A stretch of 64,000 nt of DNA from UBA4466 sp963925035 (GCA_963925035.1 CAWUSK010000007.1:1-64000), one strand, 5' to 3'; positions 1 to 8,849 are shown, counted from the stretch's first letter. The notes: generated by a model from the letters alone, not told the origin. Translations and numbers: made by a program.

Positions 1-106
1 TAACTGATTATCAGTAACTAAGATACTAATAATCAGCAATAAAAACAAGTTAAAATATTGAAAATCAATCGATTATATCAACAAGGAAGTGTTCGTAAAA
101 CGAAAA

Positions 107-134
107 ATGGTCGGAAGAAAAATCTTCCGACCAT
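107..134. terminator. Perfect 12-bp hairpin, terminator-like
   Basis: Two perfect 12-base inverted arms (ATGGTCGGAAGA and its complement) enclose an AAAA loop. A run of six T lies about 20 bases further on, not directly after the stem. The hairpin could end transcription entering from the left edge or act as a processing site. The rest of 1-258 is AT-rich and shows no gene. Confidence 0.5.
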
Positions 135-258
135 GACTGGCTTACATGCCGCTTTTTTATTGCACTAATTTTTTGTTTTGGCGAATTTAAAATTATGTAC
201 GCATAATAAATTAAGAAATATTAGCGTTTACCATTTGAACCAATAAACAAACTAATCA

Positions 259-888
259 ATGAAACTATTAATCATCTCCATGCTGCTAATTCCATGGATT
301 GGATTTAGTCAGCCTTTAAAAATCAAAAAGAACCAAAGTGGCCTTTTCTCTTTGGGTGTTCGAACCACTGTAAGTGCTTTTAATGACGGAAACGCCAAGA
401 ACCCAGGAATGGGAGTAGGTGGACAGTTTAGAATACAGGCCTCAAATCGATTAAACACGGAATGGTTTTTTGACTACATTACCTCGCCGATAGATGACGT
501 TGGAACAAGAGTGGATTATCACATCGGATGGAGTGTGATGTATTACATATTAAAAAATCCTGCGCCTAAAGTTCGGCCATACATTATTGCAGGACATTGT
601 TTTGATTATTCAGAGCTGAAAGAAACACGAAATCCAAGTAATAAGATGAGTAGAGGTAGTTCGGCTGTTCAAGCCGGAATGGGCTGTCATTTTAATCTTT
701 CTGAGCGTTTGGATTTATCACTAACGGCGCAATACATGATGCACCTTGGGAAAGATGTTCACGGACATATAAACGATGATGGTGCGCTTGAGTTTGAAAA
801 ACACAAAGGTTCTTTGTTGGAAGGACATCTTTTAGTTCACGTGGGTATTAACTATAAAATTGCTGACTTATGGGGAAAACAAAAATAA
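259..888 (+). CDS. Putative outer-membrane beta-barrel protein
   Basis: A 209-residue protein with an N-terminal signal peptide of about 17 residues (MKLLIISMLLIPWIGFSQ, cleavage after the FSQ region). The rest is rich in alternating aromatic and polar segments with Gly turns, such as 'GMGVGGQFRIQASNRLNTEW' and the C-terminal 'HLLVHVGINYKIADLW', as expected for an outer-membrane beta-barrel of about eight strands. I do not recognise a specific family. The next gene starts inside its last codons, so the two are probably co-translated. A role in the outer membrane is inference from fold features only. Confidence 0.6.
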   Translation: MKLLIISMLLIPWIGFSQPLKIKKNQSGLFSLGVRTTVSAFNDGNAKNPGMGVGGQFRIQASNRLNTEWFFDYITSPIDDVGTRVDYHIGWSVMYYILKNPAPKVRPYIIAGHCFDYSELKETRNPSNKMSRGSSAVQAGMGCHFNLSERLDLSLTAQYMMHLGKDVHGHINDDGALEFEKHKGSLLEGHLLVHVGINYKIADLWGKQK

Positions 889-1472
889 TAGTGCTGATCG
901 CAATATTATCATCGACGATGGTAAGCGCACAAGGGGATGCTTCGACAGGATCAGCATCCAGCGTAGAGAAATATTATGTTCGACCAGGATTAATTACGGC
1001 AACGGCAACTATTTCTCCTTCAATAATGTTGAATAGAAATCAAATCAATTATTACGTTACTGGTTTTTGGCAAATCCGTTTTCATAAAAACTTGACTTTT
1101 AGAGGGGAAGGTCACTATTTAACTGGTGGAAATAAAGATATTCCTTATTTAAGAAATAATTTCCGTGCACATTTTGGGGTTGAGTACCACAAATCGGTTA
1201 AAAACTTCGATTCATACATTGGATTTATACCTGGCTTTTCATTGCTTCAATTAACCGATGATAGGTCTTTGGCTGATGAGCAAATGATGCGATTTGTCCC
1301 TACATTTAGCGCCAATATTGGGTTAACTTATTATGTATGGAAGTACTTTAACTTTTTCGCCAATTTCACTTATTTGAACACAACGGTTCGAGGTGTTACG
1401 CAAACGAACAACAGAGCTGATGAGATTATGTTTTCAGCCGGTCTTGGGTTTAATATTAATGCTAAGAAATAA
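870..1472 (+). CDS. Putative outer-membrane beta-barrel protein, overlapping partner
   Basis: A 200-residue protein starting 19 bases before the stop of the preceding barrel gene, in another frame. The residues MGKTKIIVLIAILSSTMVSAQ form a clear signal peptide with an SAQ cleavage site. The mature part has barrel-like strands ('YYVTGFWQIRFHKNLTFRGE', 'FNFFANFTYLNTTVRG') and ends 'FSAGLGFNINAKK', which resembles a terminal barrel strand. The overlap suggests translational coupling and perhaps a two-protein envelope unit. Function unknown. The shared architecture of the pair could reflect an old duplication, although the sequences are not obviously similar. Confidence 0.6.
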   Translation: MGKTKIIVLIAILSSTMVSAQGDASTGSASSVEKYYVRPGLITATATISPSIMLNRNQINYYVTGFWQIRFHKNLTFRGEGHYLTGGNKDIPYLRNNFRAHFGVEYHKSVKNFDSYIGFIPGFSLLQLTDDRSLADEQMMRFVPTFSANIGLTYYVWKYFNFFANFTYLNTTVRGVTQTNNRADEIMFSAGLGFNINAKK

Positions 1473-1500
1473 AAATTTAATAATTATCACTATTTATAAT

Positions 1501-1574
1501 GGCTGCGCAGGATTTCAAATCCTGCGTTTGCTGTTTAACGGTTAGTATATGAAACGCAGCAACCCGCAGGGTGT
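1501..1574. repeat. REP-like palindromic element between convergent genes
   Basis: Positions 1506-1526 form a perfect palindrome: 10-base arms CGCAGGATTT/AAATCCTGCG around a single C. Positions 1521-1533 (CCTGCGTTTGCTG) can alternatively pair with 1557-1570 (CAGCAACCCGCAGG), leaving a small bulge. This GC-richer block in AT-rich surroundings, between two convergent genes, looks like a REP-type element and could also act as a bidirectional terminator. Only one copy was noticed in the window. Confidence 0.5.
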
Positions 1575-1581
1575 TATGATT

Positions 1582-2388
1582 TCATATTGTTGTGTTGCGT
1601 TTTTTACCTTCCTCTTTCAGTTCTTGATAGAAAAACTTTCTAATACCAATGAAAACAAAAACCATAACTGTATAAACAGAAAAGAAAGGTAGAATAATTG
1701 CTTTTAAGCCTAATATAAGCATAGTTGCAATAATGAGTAGTTGGAAACCCAAACCAAACGTAGAAACACTTGTCATCAACCAATTTGGCAATACTTTTCC
1801 TTTATCGGCATTACTGTCTAAGGCATAAATGGTTTTATCAAAAGCACCATAAAACAGCTTATACAAACCAAAAAGAATATTCACATGCTTTTGTATTTCG
1901 CCATCTAATGCTATTGGTGTTTTGTTTTCAAACACACGACTGGTAGTATCGCCATCAAATTTATTTCTTAAAATAACATAGTAGTAATTATAAAGCGTGC
2001 CTTGTAATTGCAAGCCTATGAATGCTAACAGGCATATCCAAATTGTAGTATTAGTAATATACCAGATAGACATAAAAAATAAAGCGTTTAATATTATGTC
2101 TGATACAGAATCTAAATAACGACCAGTATACGATGGTTTTTGTTTTACGCGCGCCAATTCACCATCTGAAGCATCTAAAATTGACTTAATAATAAGAAAG
2201 AATGCAGCTAGCCAATAGTAACCCTGGATAATACAATAAATGGCAATTAGGCCAGATATTATAAATCCAATAGTAAGGTGAATAGGAGTTACAGCAGTAT
2301 TCTTTAATGCGTTCGCGATAACTTTAGCTATTGGTCTTCCATAGTCTGAAAGATCAATAAATTTATTCTCTTTGGGTAATTTGGACAT
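1582..2388 (-). CDS. CDP-alcohol phosphatidyltransferase family protein
   Basis: This membrane enzyme transfers a phosphatidyl or phospho-alcohol group from a CDP-linked donor. The full family signature D-x2-DG-x2-AR-x8-G-x3-D-x3-D is present at residues 72-97 (DASDGELAR ... GRYLDSVSD), so all metal- and CDP-binding acidic residues are intact. Several hydrophobic helices follow (about residues 105-130 and 205-250). The length of 268 residues is usual for the superfamily. The alcohol acceptor cannot be read from sequence: phosphatidylglycerol phosphate synthase, PssA-like and inositol-type enzymes all share the motif. The gene stands alone, convergent with the barrel pair, and faces DUF4199 and rho upstream on the same strand. 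Confidence 0.85.
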   Translation of the reverse strand: MSKLPKENKFIDLSDYGRPIAKVIANALKNTAVTPIHLTIGFIISGLIAIYCIIQGYYWLAAFFLIIKSILDASDGELARVKQKPSYTGRYLDSVSDIILNALFFMSIWYITNTTIWICLLAFIGLQLQGTLYNYYYVILRNKFDGDTTSRVFENKTPIALDGEIQKHVNILFGLYKLFYGAFDKTIYALDSNADKGKVLPNWLMTSVSTFGLGFQLLIIATMLILGLKAIILPFFSVYTVMVFVFIGIRKFFYQELKEEGKKRNTTI

Positions 2389-2612
2389 ATGATATATTAG
2401 AAATGGTATAGTGAATAAACCAAGAATAGTTTAACAATAAGGTTAATTCATAGCTTTTGAATTGGTTTTAGGAATTAAATATGTTGAATAAGAAGTGTTT
2501 CATTTTGATGTTTTTCTGACGACGAATTATTTTGTCAAATGCAACGTAACAAGTAACTAATAGTAACGTTCCTATTATCCCCTTAGTGTATAGGAATTAA
2601 TTCACACAAAAT

Positions 2613-3167
2613 CTACTGCTTAAAAACAATCTTTCGATAAACAATCGTCACAAAAATACTATTCAGTGTTCCAAGTATTAATAGTGCCAACATGGTAATC
2701 GTCATAGTGAATGAAGCTTTGAAAACTGTCCGAGGAGTTTGAACCATCAAATCATAAATCTGATCACGCGTCATTACTTCGAAGTCAGGATTCGATGCTT
2801 TGATTTCAGCGAAAGACTTTGGATCATCTAATTTCTTCGCGATTAATGCTTCTGCTTCTGCAATTTGATGTTGGTTGTATGCTGGATCAATTGTTTCGTA
2901 ATAGAAATACAAGAAAACACTTACTAAAATTGCGTAAGGAAATCCAGCTGTCATACCGTTTTTTATGTCTTGCAACATACTACCTGGTTCTGTTTCCGTT
3001 CTTTTTTGTTGGTACAATCCAACAGCAACTGCTAGTAAAACGCAAAGAATGTTTATCAATACACTTGGAAGAAGGTTTTGTCCTAAAATTCCTGTAAAAT
3101 AGAACATCATCTTAATCAGCATGTAGATTCCTGCAAAAATTAATCCTGTCTTTAGTGTAACTCTCAT
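2613..3167 (-). CDS. DUF4199 family membrane protein
   Basis: A 184-residue protein with four predicted membrane helices: about residues 8-27, 33-51, 76-91 and 155-177. A charged central loop (residues 100-140) carries 'AEAEALIAKKLDDPKSFAEI'. The layout matches the Bacteroidota family DUF4199, whose function is unknown. The family assignment is from recognition of the pattern. It lies 50 bases downstream of rho on the same strand, with a hairpin terminator in between, so it is probably transcribed mainly from its own promoter. A TATATTTC box just upstream of the start resembles the -7 motif. Confidence 0.7.
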   Translation of the reverse strand: MRVTLKTGLIFAGIYMLIKMMFYFTGILGQNLLPSVLINILCVLLAVAVGLYQQKRTETEPGSMLQDIKNGMTAGFPYAILVSVFLYFYYETIDPAYNQHQIAEAEALIAKKLDDPKSFAEIKASNPDFEVMTRDQIYDLMVQTPRTVFKASFTMTITMLALLILGTLNSIFVTIVYRKIVFKQ

Positions 3168-3184
3168 AAGTGAAATATAATAGA

Positions 3185-3211
3185 AAAGGGAAGAACTAAA
3201 TTCTTCCCTTT
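3185..3211 (-). terminator. Rho-gene terminator hairpin
   Basis: Inverted arms of 11 bases (AAAGGGAAGAA/TTCTTCCCTTT) with a five-base loop lie 8 bases past the rho stop. On the minus strand the stem is followed by TTTTC, giving a modest U-tract. Confidence 0.6.
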
Positions 3212-3218
3212 AAAGATT

Positions 3219-4979
3219 TTAGCTATTCATTGTGACTAAGAACTCTTCGTTGGACATTGTATTTTCCATTCGAGACTTCATAAACTCCATTGCTTCAACT
3301 GGGTTCATATCAGCAATAAACTTTCGCATCAACCAAATTCGTTGCAATACATCTTTATCAATTAACAAGTCTTCACGACGAGTACCAGACGATGTAATAT
3401 CAATGGCTGGATAAATGCGGCGATTTGAAATCTTACGATCCAATTGTAACTCCATATTACCAGTTCCTTTAAATTCTTCAAAGATTACTTCGTCCATTTT
3501 AGAACCTGTTTCTGTCAATGCCGTTGCGATTATAGAAAGCGAACCTCCATTTTCAATCTTACGTGCAGAACCGAAGAAACGTTTTGGTTTGTGCAATGCA
3601 TTTGCATCGACACCACCAGAAAGTACTTTTCCAGATGCAGGAGAAACAGTATTGTACGCTCTTGCCAAACGTGTGATAGAATCTAAAAGTATACACACAT
3701 CGTGTCCACATTCTACCATTCGTTTTGCTTTCTCCAATACCATGTTTGCCACTTTTACGTGACGGTCAGCTGGCTCATCAAACGTAGAAGCAATAACTTC
3801 TGCATTTACCGAACGTGCCATATCAGTAACCTCCTCAGGACGTTCATCAATAAGCAATACAATTAAATATGTTTCAGGATGATTGGCAGCAATTGCATTT
3901 GCAACATCTTTCAATAACATCGTTTTACCAGTTTTTGGCTGCGCGACAATCATTCCACGTTGTCCTTTTCCAATTGGAGCAAACAAATCCATTACTCGAG
4001 TCGACAATGTTTCTTGTGCATGTCCTGTCAATTTGAACTTTTCACTTGGAAAAAGTGGTGTTAAATATTGAAAAGGAACTCTGTCGCGAATATAAGAAGG
4101 ATGGCGACCATTGATTGATTCAACTTTTACCAATGGGAAGTATTTTTCACCTTCACGCGGTGGACGAATCGTTCCAACAACTGTATCTCCAGATTTAAGC
4201 CCAAATAATTTGACTTGACTTTGAGATACATAAACGTCATCAGGAGAAGACAGGTAATTGTAATCCGAAGATCTCAAGAAACCGTAACCATCTTGCATAA
4301 CTTCCAAAACACCTTCTGCAGAAACAATTCCAACAAGGTTGTACATTTCTTCTTCCTGTTTCGTAGGCTTCGAATCGTTTTGTTGGTTTTTGTGACGTTG
4401 GTTCGGATTGTTATTGTTTGCGTTTTGGTTATTCGCAGCTTTATTTTGATTCGGATTCTTTGGGTGATTATGCACCGGAACCTTTTTCGCTGGTTTTTGA
4501 GTTTTCTCTTCTTCATCCTCAGTCGATCCTTCAGCTTTTATTTCTGCAGAAGTTTCTGTAGCAGTGTCATTTGGTTCAGTAGAAGTATTTTTTGCGATTT
4601 CTTGCAGTTTTCTACCAGCAGGTTTAGCGTGAACAGGCTTTTTCTTTGGATTTGGAGCAGTCTTTTCAGCTTTCTCAATTTCCTCAACACTCTCAGTTTC
4701 CGCCTTAGGTTCTACTTTTTTAGTTTTATCAGCTGAGTCAGTAAACAAACTTGTTTGAGGTTTAACTTCTTCCTTAACAGTTTCTTTGCTATCGGTCATT
4801 ACCTTTTTGCGTGTTCTTTTTCGCTTTGGTGAATCGTCACTGTCATTCGAGTTTGAATCACCTGCTATTGCTTCTATAAGCTCTGGTTTTTTATAGGTTT
4901 CAGTACCTTCGATACCTAACATTTTAGCTAAATCTCTTAGCTCAGGAAGCTTCTTGCTTTCTAAATCGTTTTTATCCAT
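3219..4979 (-). CDS. rho: Transcription termination factor Rho
   Basis: Rho is a hexameric RNA-dependent ATPase that unwinds RNA-DNA hybrids and ends transcription. The N-terminal Rho domain (residues 1-35) contains 'LPELRDLAKMLGIEGTETYK'. The cold-shock-like RNA-binding domain is at about 215-290 and the RecA-like ATPase at about 320-575, with Walker A 'AQPKTGKTML', Walker B 'CILLDSITRLARAYN' and the Q/R-loop region 'GSARKIENGGSL'. At 586 residues it is far longer than E. coli Rho (419). The extra length is a low-complexity Lys/Glu/Thr then Asn/Gln-rich segment at about residues 45-210, typical of Bacteroidota Rho. A TATATTTG box about 100 bases upstream suggests a leader of about 95 nt, long enough for autoregulation. 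Confidence 0.97.
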   Translation of the reverse strand: MDKNDLESKKLPELRDLAKMLGIEGTETYKKPELIEAIAGDSNSNDSDDSPKRKRTRKKVMTDSKETVKEEVKPQTSLFTDSADKTKKVEPKAETESVEEIEKAEKTAPNPKKKPVHAKPAGRKLQEIAKNTSTEPNDTATETSAEIKAEGSTEDEEEKTQKPAKKVPVHNHPKNPNQNKAANNQNANNNNPNQRHKNQQNDSKPTKQEEEMYNLVGIVSAEGVLEVMQDGYGFLRSSDYNYLSSPDDVYVSQSQVKLFGLKSGDTVVGTIRPPREGEKYFPLVKVESINGRHPSYIRDRVPFQYLTPLFPSEKFKLTGHAQETLSTRVMDLFAPIGKGQRGMIVAQPKTGKTMLLKDVANAIAANHPETYLIVLLIDERPEEVTDMARSVNAEVIASTFDEPADRHVKVANMVLEKAKRMVECGHDVCILLDSITRLARAYNTVSPASGKVLSGGVDANALHKPKRFFGSARKIENGGSLSIIATALTETGSKMDEVIFEEFKGTGNMELQLDRKISNRRIYPAIDITSSGTRREDLLIDKDVLQRIWLMRKFIADMNPVEAMEFMKSRMENTMSNEEFLVTMNS

Positions 4980-5383
4980 TGATAAAGTTGTAAATCGATA
5001 TTAATATGGGAGTTGTAATTTTCTTTTGGAATAATTGCGTTTAAGCTGATGAAAATAGAATTTCAAGCATGCAATGATACAAATATAATTAATTTATTGA
5101 ATAAAAAGCGGAAAATTCTTCTCAACATAATGGTGTTAGTGAAGTTGATGAGTTAGAAAGCTATGGTTGATTTCTTTTACCGCTATGGGCACAAAGAAAG
5201 AATGGAAGTGCGCTGCTGAAATTTTAAGCACACAAACTTTATAACATCGATGAAATCGATGTCTTAGCGTCCTTTCTTTCAAACTTATCGAAAGCAGTGC
5301 TTTCTATTCTTAATCTTAGCGCCTTTACCTTCGGTGCTACTTCGGAGTGTGGTATAAATGAAATCTATTATTATCTTCACACA
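4980..5383. other. Intergenic region with small inverted repeats
   Basis: A 404-base gap between divergent rho and the DAACS symporter. It holds the rho leader and promoter, a perfect inverted repeat ACATCGAT/ATCGATGT with a three-base loop (5244-5262), and a small GAAAGC/GCTTTC hairpin near 5291-5303. It also contains two related stretches, 'CTTAGCGTCCTTTC' and 'CTTAGCGCCTTTAC'. No coding sequence is convincing. An open extension of the symporter frame from 5297 reads through these repeats and is rejected as coding. Confidence 0.5.
5080..5087 (-). promoter_or_regulatory. Putative rho promoter -7 box
   Basis: The minus strand reads TATATTTG, matching the Bacteroidota TAnnTTTG consensus. No convincing -33 TTTG at the usual 19-21 base spacing was found, only a TTTT at shorter range. 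The predicted leader before the rho start at 4979 is about 95 nt. Confidence 0.35.
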
Positions 5384-6790
5384 ATGAAAAAAATGGCTTT
5401 GCACTGGAAAATTTTAATTGCCATGGCTCTTGGAGTCGCTTGGGCACTTATCTCAGGGAAATTTGGATGGAATGATTTTACTTCTGATTGGATTGATCCA
5501 TTTGGAATGATCTTCATTAACTGTTTAAAATTTATTGCAGTGCCACTCGTTTTATTCTCTATAATTACGGGAGTTGCGGGAATGGGAGATCCAACAAAAT
5601 TAGGTCGAATAGGAGGAAAAACACTCGGGCTTTATCTTGTTACAACTGTTTTTTCGATTTCGATGGGATTGATCCTTGTCAACTTATTTTCACCAGGAAC
5701 ACAAACCAATGAGAAGACGCGATTGAAAAACCGTTTGCAATATGAATTGTGGGCGCAAGGAATGGGAATTCCAGTAAAAGACGGACGACACGAATTGAAA
5801 ACTGCAACGCCTGCCCAAATTGCTAATGCCAGTTCTGAATTAAATGCTTCGAAAGAAACGAAGGAATATAAAGCGGCTGAATCAAAACGTCAAAAAGCAG
5901 AAGCAGCTGCATCTGGCGAAGGTCCATTGCAACCATTGGTTGATATTGTTCCAGAAAACTTAATCATGTCGATGAGCGACGGCCGTTTTATGCTACAAGT
6001 GATTTTCTTTGCGCTGTTGTTCGGTATTTCCCTCGCTTTTCTGCCAAAAGAGAAAACAAAAACAGTAAGTAAGTTTTTCGACGGAATGAATGAGGTGTTT
6101 GTGAAAATGGTGCACATTATCATGCGAGCAGCTCCTTTCTTCGTCTTCTGTTTGATGGCTGGAGTTTTAGCGAAATCAGCCGATAATTTGGACGAGTTAC
6201 TCGGGATATTTGTAAAACTATTAGGGTATTCATTGGTTGTGTTAATAGGATTATCTGTTATGCTTTTTGCATTCTATCCTTTGTTTATGCGTTTGTTTGG
6301 TGTGAAGATTGGTTATCGAAAATTCTTCCAAGGATTGAGTCCAGCTCAGTTTTTGGCATTTTCAACGAGTTCAAGTGCTGCAACGCTTCCTGTAACGATT
6401 GAATGCGCAAACGAAAACCTTGGTATTCCAGAAGAATCTACTGATTTTGTTTTGCCGATTGGTGCAACAGTCAACATGGATGGAACTTCTCTTTATCAAG
6501 CTGTAGCAGTTATATTCTTGGCTCAGTTTTTTGATGTGGATCTTTCAATAACGCAACAATTGGGAATCGTTCTTACCGCAACTTTAGCTTCTATTGGAGC
6601 AGCGGCAGTTCCAGGAGCTGGTTTGATTATGTTGATGGTTGTACTTGAATCTGTAGGATTGAATCCAATGTGGGTGGCAATCGTTCTTCCAATGGATCGT
6701 ATTTTGGATATGTGTAGAACAGTTGTGAACGTAACAAGTGATGTATCTGTTTCTGCAATCATTGCAAAGTCCGAAAAGATGATGGATTGA
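5384..6790 (+). CDS. Dicarboxylate/amino acid:cation symporter (DAACS family)
   Basis: This secondary transporter couples uptake of dicarboxylates or acidic amino acids to Na+ or H+. The serine-rich re-entrant loop 'FSTSSSAATLPVTI', the signature 'GATVNMDGTSLYQ', and the last motif 'LDMCRTVVNVTSD' with its substrate-binding Arg and Asn are all present. Multiple hydrophobic helices span the protein. A charged, Ala/Lys-rich insertion of about 75 residues (about residues 110-185) lies in an extracytoplasmic loop. The start at 5384 (MKKMALHWKILIAMA) is chosen because the frame upstream to 5297 covers repeats and has no family similarity. This gives 468 residues. Substrate not determinable. Confidence 0.9.
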   Translation: MKKMALHWKILIAMALGVAWALISGKFGWNDFTSDWIDPFGMIFINCLKFIAVPLVLFSIITGVAGMGDPTKLGRIGGKTLGLYLVTTVFSISMGLILVNLFSPGTQTNEKTRLKNRLQYELWAQGMGIPVKDGRHELKTATPAQIANASSELNASKETKEYKAAESKRQKAEAAASGEGPLQPLVDIVPENLIMSMSDGRFMLQVIFFALLFGISLAFLPKEKTKTVSKFFDGMNEVFVKMVHIIMRAAPFFVFCLMAGVLAKSADNLDELLGIFVKLLGYSLVVLIGLSVMLFAFYPLFMRLFGVKIGYRKFFQGLSPAQFLAFSTSSSAATLPVTIECANENLGIPEESTDFVLPIGATVNMDGTSLYQAVAVIFLAQFFDVDLSITQQLGIVLTATLASIGAAAVPGAGLIMLMVVLESVGLNPMWVAIVLPMDRILDMCRTVVNVTSDVSVSAIIAKSEKMMD

Positions 6791-6801
6791 TTTTTCTTTC
6801 T

Positions 6802-6809
6802 TAATTTTG
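6802..6809 (+). promoter_or_regulatory. Putative -7 box for rluF
   Basis: TAATTTTG matches TAnnTTTG and lies 18 bases before the rluF start. No good -33 element at standard spacing, so moderate to low confidence. Confidence 0.3.
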
Positions 6810-6827
6810 CGGACATCTTTGTAAAAC

Positions 6828-7568
6828 ATGAGTGAACAGGAATTAACGCGCATCAATAAGTATCTAAGTGAAGTAGGGTATTGCTCCCGACGTGCTGCAG
6901 ATAAATTGATTGAAGAAGGAAGAGTAACAATCAACGGGAAAGTACCAGAAATGGGAACCAAGGTCGCGGCAAACGATGAAGTTTGTGTGGATGGAAAGTC
7001 TGTCATTGATACTTCTAAAAAACGCGTTTACATTGCTTTCAATAAACCTGTTGGAATCGTTTGTACAACGGATGGAAGAGTCGAAAAAGACAACATTATT
7101 GACTTTATCAATTACCCAACACGTATTTTTCCAATTGGTCGACTTGACAAACCAAGTGAAGGCTTGATTTTACTGACAGATGACGGAGATATCGTGAATA
7201 AAATTCTGCGTTCTAGAAACAACCATGGAAAGGAGTACATTGTTTCGGTGAACAGACCGGTAACAAGAAGTTTTATCCAGAAAATGGCTGGCGGAATTCC
7301 AATTTTAGAGACGGTTACAAAGAAATGTGAAGTCGAACAAACAGGCAAATTTGAATTTAGAATTGTGTTAACACAAGGATTGAATCGTCAAATTCGAAGA
7401 ATGTGTGAGTTTTGTGGGTACGATGTAACTGCCTTGAAACGCATTCGAATTATGAATATTAAATTGGATGTTCCAGTAGGAGAGTGGCGCTATATCACTG
7501 ATGAGGAGATGGCTGAATTGAATGTTTTAGTATCCACTTCTGCGAATAGATACGACGATGAAATCTAA
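6828..7568 (+). CDS. rluF: 23S rRNA pseudouridine synthase, RluF-like
   Basis: It isomerises a uridine to pseudouridine in 23S rRNA (position 2604 for E. coli RluF) and may also act on tRNA-Tyr. An N-terminal S4 RNA-binding domain covers residues 7-55 ('INKYLSEVGYCSRRAADKLI'). The catalytic domain carries 'FPIGRLDKPSEGLILLTDDG' with the catalytic Asp at residue 107. The run 'RSRNNHGKEYIV' and the motif 'GLNRQIRRMCEFCGYDV' favour RluF over RluB/RluE. At 246 residues it is slightly shorter than E. coli RluF and lacks its basic C-terminal tail. It follows the symporter by 37 bases with its own putative -7 box. Confidence 0.88.
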   Translation: MSEQELTRINKYLSEVGYCSRRAADKLIEEGRVTINGKVPEMGTKVAANDEVCVDGKSVIDTSKKRVYIAFNKPVGIVCTTDGRVEKDNIIDFINYPTRIFPIGRLDKPSEGLILLTDDGDIVNKILRSRNNHGKEYIVSVNRPVTRSFIQKMAGGIPILETVTKKCEVEQTGKFEFRIVLTQGLNRQIRRMCEFCGYDVTALKRIRIMNIKLDVPVGEWRYITDEEMAELNVLVSTSANRYDDEI

Positions 7569-7622
7569 TTATTCAAAGATAAATCAGCTTAAATCCTTTA
7601 AATTTAACTACCTTCAACCTCG

Positions 7623-8849
7623 ATGAAATTTACAGAACTCAACCTTGAAGAAGGATTATTGGAGGCAATCTCATACATGGGATTTGAAAATGCGACTCCA
7701 ATTCAAGAAAAAGCAATCCCATTTATTTTAGATAACAAAGATTTAATAGCTTGTGCCCAAACGGGAACAGGAAAGACTGGTGCATTCGTGCTTCCAATCC
7801 TTAATAAATTAGTTGGAAATACTAAAACAGAGACAAATACGCTGATTATCGTTCCTACACGAGAATTGGCAATACAAATTGAACAACAAATTCAAGGACT
7901 TTCGTACTTCGTTTCTGTGAGTTCACTCGCCGTTTACGGTGGTGGAGGCGGAAAAGATTGGCAGATTGAGAAAGAAGCGTTGGTTTCAGGAACAGATATC
8001 ATTGTTGCTACACCAGGGAAATTACTTTCGCATTTGAAATTAGGATATGTGAAGTTTGATAAAGTCAAGCACCTTGTGTTGGATGAAGCGGATCGTATGT
8101 TGGACATGGGATTTATTGATGATTTGACGAAAATCATTTCTTATCTACCGGAAAAGCACCAAACGTTATTGTTTAGCGCAACGATGGCGCCTAGTATGCG
8201 TCAATTGGCTCAGAAAATATTAAAAAACCCAGAAGAAATTTCATTATCGATTTCGAAACCGGCTGCTGGAGTTGATCAAAAAGTATACATGTCGCACGAT
8301 GATCAGAAAGTGAAAATCGTAGCGCATTTGTTGAAAGAAAGAAAAGATTTTGACAGTATCATTATTTTTACTTCGACAAAAAGCAAAGTCTCTGAAATCG
8401 TGAAATCGTTGAAGAGAGCAGGATTTCCAGCGCATGGTATTTCTTCCAATTTGGAGCAAGATATGCGTGAAGAAGTGTTAAGAGGATTTCGTTCGAAACG
8501 TATTCGAATTTTAGTTGCAACAGATGTAATGAGCCGTGGAATTGATGTCAAGGAGATCAACATGGTGATCAATTACGACGTACCACACGATGCTGAAGAT
8601 TATGTGCACAGAGTTGGACGTACAGCTAGAGCAAACACGAAAGGTGAAGCGGTAACTTTAGTCAATGATAAGGACATGCAACGCATGCAGAAAATAGAAA
8701 GTTTGATTGAAATGGCTGTTCCTAAGTATAGTCCACCTGAAGAATTTGGCGAAGGTCCAGCTTGGAGAGAAAAATCTGCTCATTCTGGAGGAGGAAAGAA
8801 AAAACCTTTCTACAATAAGAAAAAGAAATTTAATAAGCCGAAGAGCTAG
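7623..8849 (+). CDS. DEAD-box RNA helicase (RhlE/SrmB-like)
   Basis: An ATP-dependent RNA helicase, probably acting in ribosome assembly or RNA decay. The two RecA-like domains show the motif series in order: Q motif 'FENATPIQEKAIP' (about residue 20), Walker A 'AQTGTGKTG', Ia 'PTRELAIQ', Ib 'VATPGKL', DEAD 'LVLDEADRMLDMGF', SAT 'LLFSATM', then 'IIIFTSTKSK', 'VATDVMSRGIDV' and 'HRVGRTARA'. The C-terminus is a short Lys-rich tail (KKKPFYNKKKKFNKPKS), likely for RNA binding. The length of 408 residues is usual for RhlE-type enzymes. It lies 54 bases after rluF, so it may share a transcript with another RNA-metabolism gene. Confidence 0.93.
   Translation: MKFTELNLEEGLLEAISYMGFENATPIQEKAIPFILDNKDLIACAQTGTGKTGAFVLPILNKLVGNTKTETNTLIIVPTRELAIQIEQQIQGLSYFVSVSSLAVYGGGGGKDWQIEKEALVSGTDIIVATPGKLLSHLKLGYVKFDKVKHLVLDEADRMLDMGFIDDLTKIISYLPEKHQTLLFSATMAPSMRQLAQKILKNPEEISLSISKPAAGVDQKVYMSHDDQKVKIVAHLLKERKDFDSIIIFTSTKSKVSEIVKSLKRAGFPAHGISSNLEQDMREEVLRGFRSKRIRILVATDVMSRGIDVKEINMVINYDVPHDAEDYVHRVGRTARANTKGEAVTLVNDKDMQRMQKIESLIEMAVPKYSPPEEFGEGPAWREKSAHSGGGKKKPFYNKKKKFNKPKS

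Noticed and set aside
2819..3097. Open frame opposite the DUF4199 gene
   Set aside because: Antisense shadow of a clear membrane protein with no coding signal of its own.
4215..4736. 173-residue reading on the strand opposite rho, rich in Phe, Arg and Ser
   Set aside because: It is the mirror of the low-complexity Asn/Lys region of rho. No start context or family fits.
5297..5383. N-terminal extension of the DAACS symporter
   Set aside because: It reads through inverted repeats and lacks family similarity. The ATG at 5384 starts a normal first helix.
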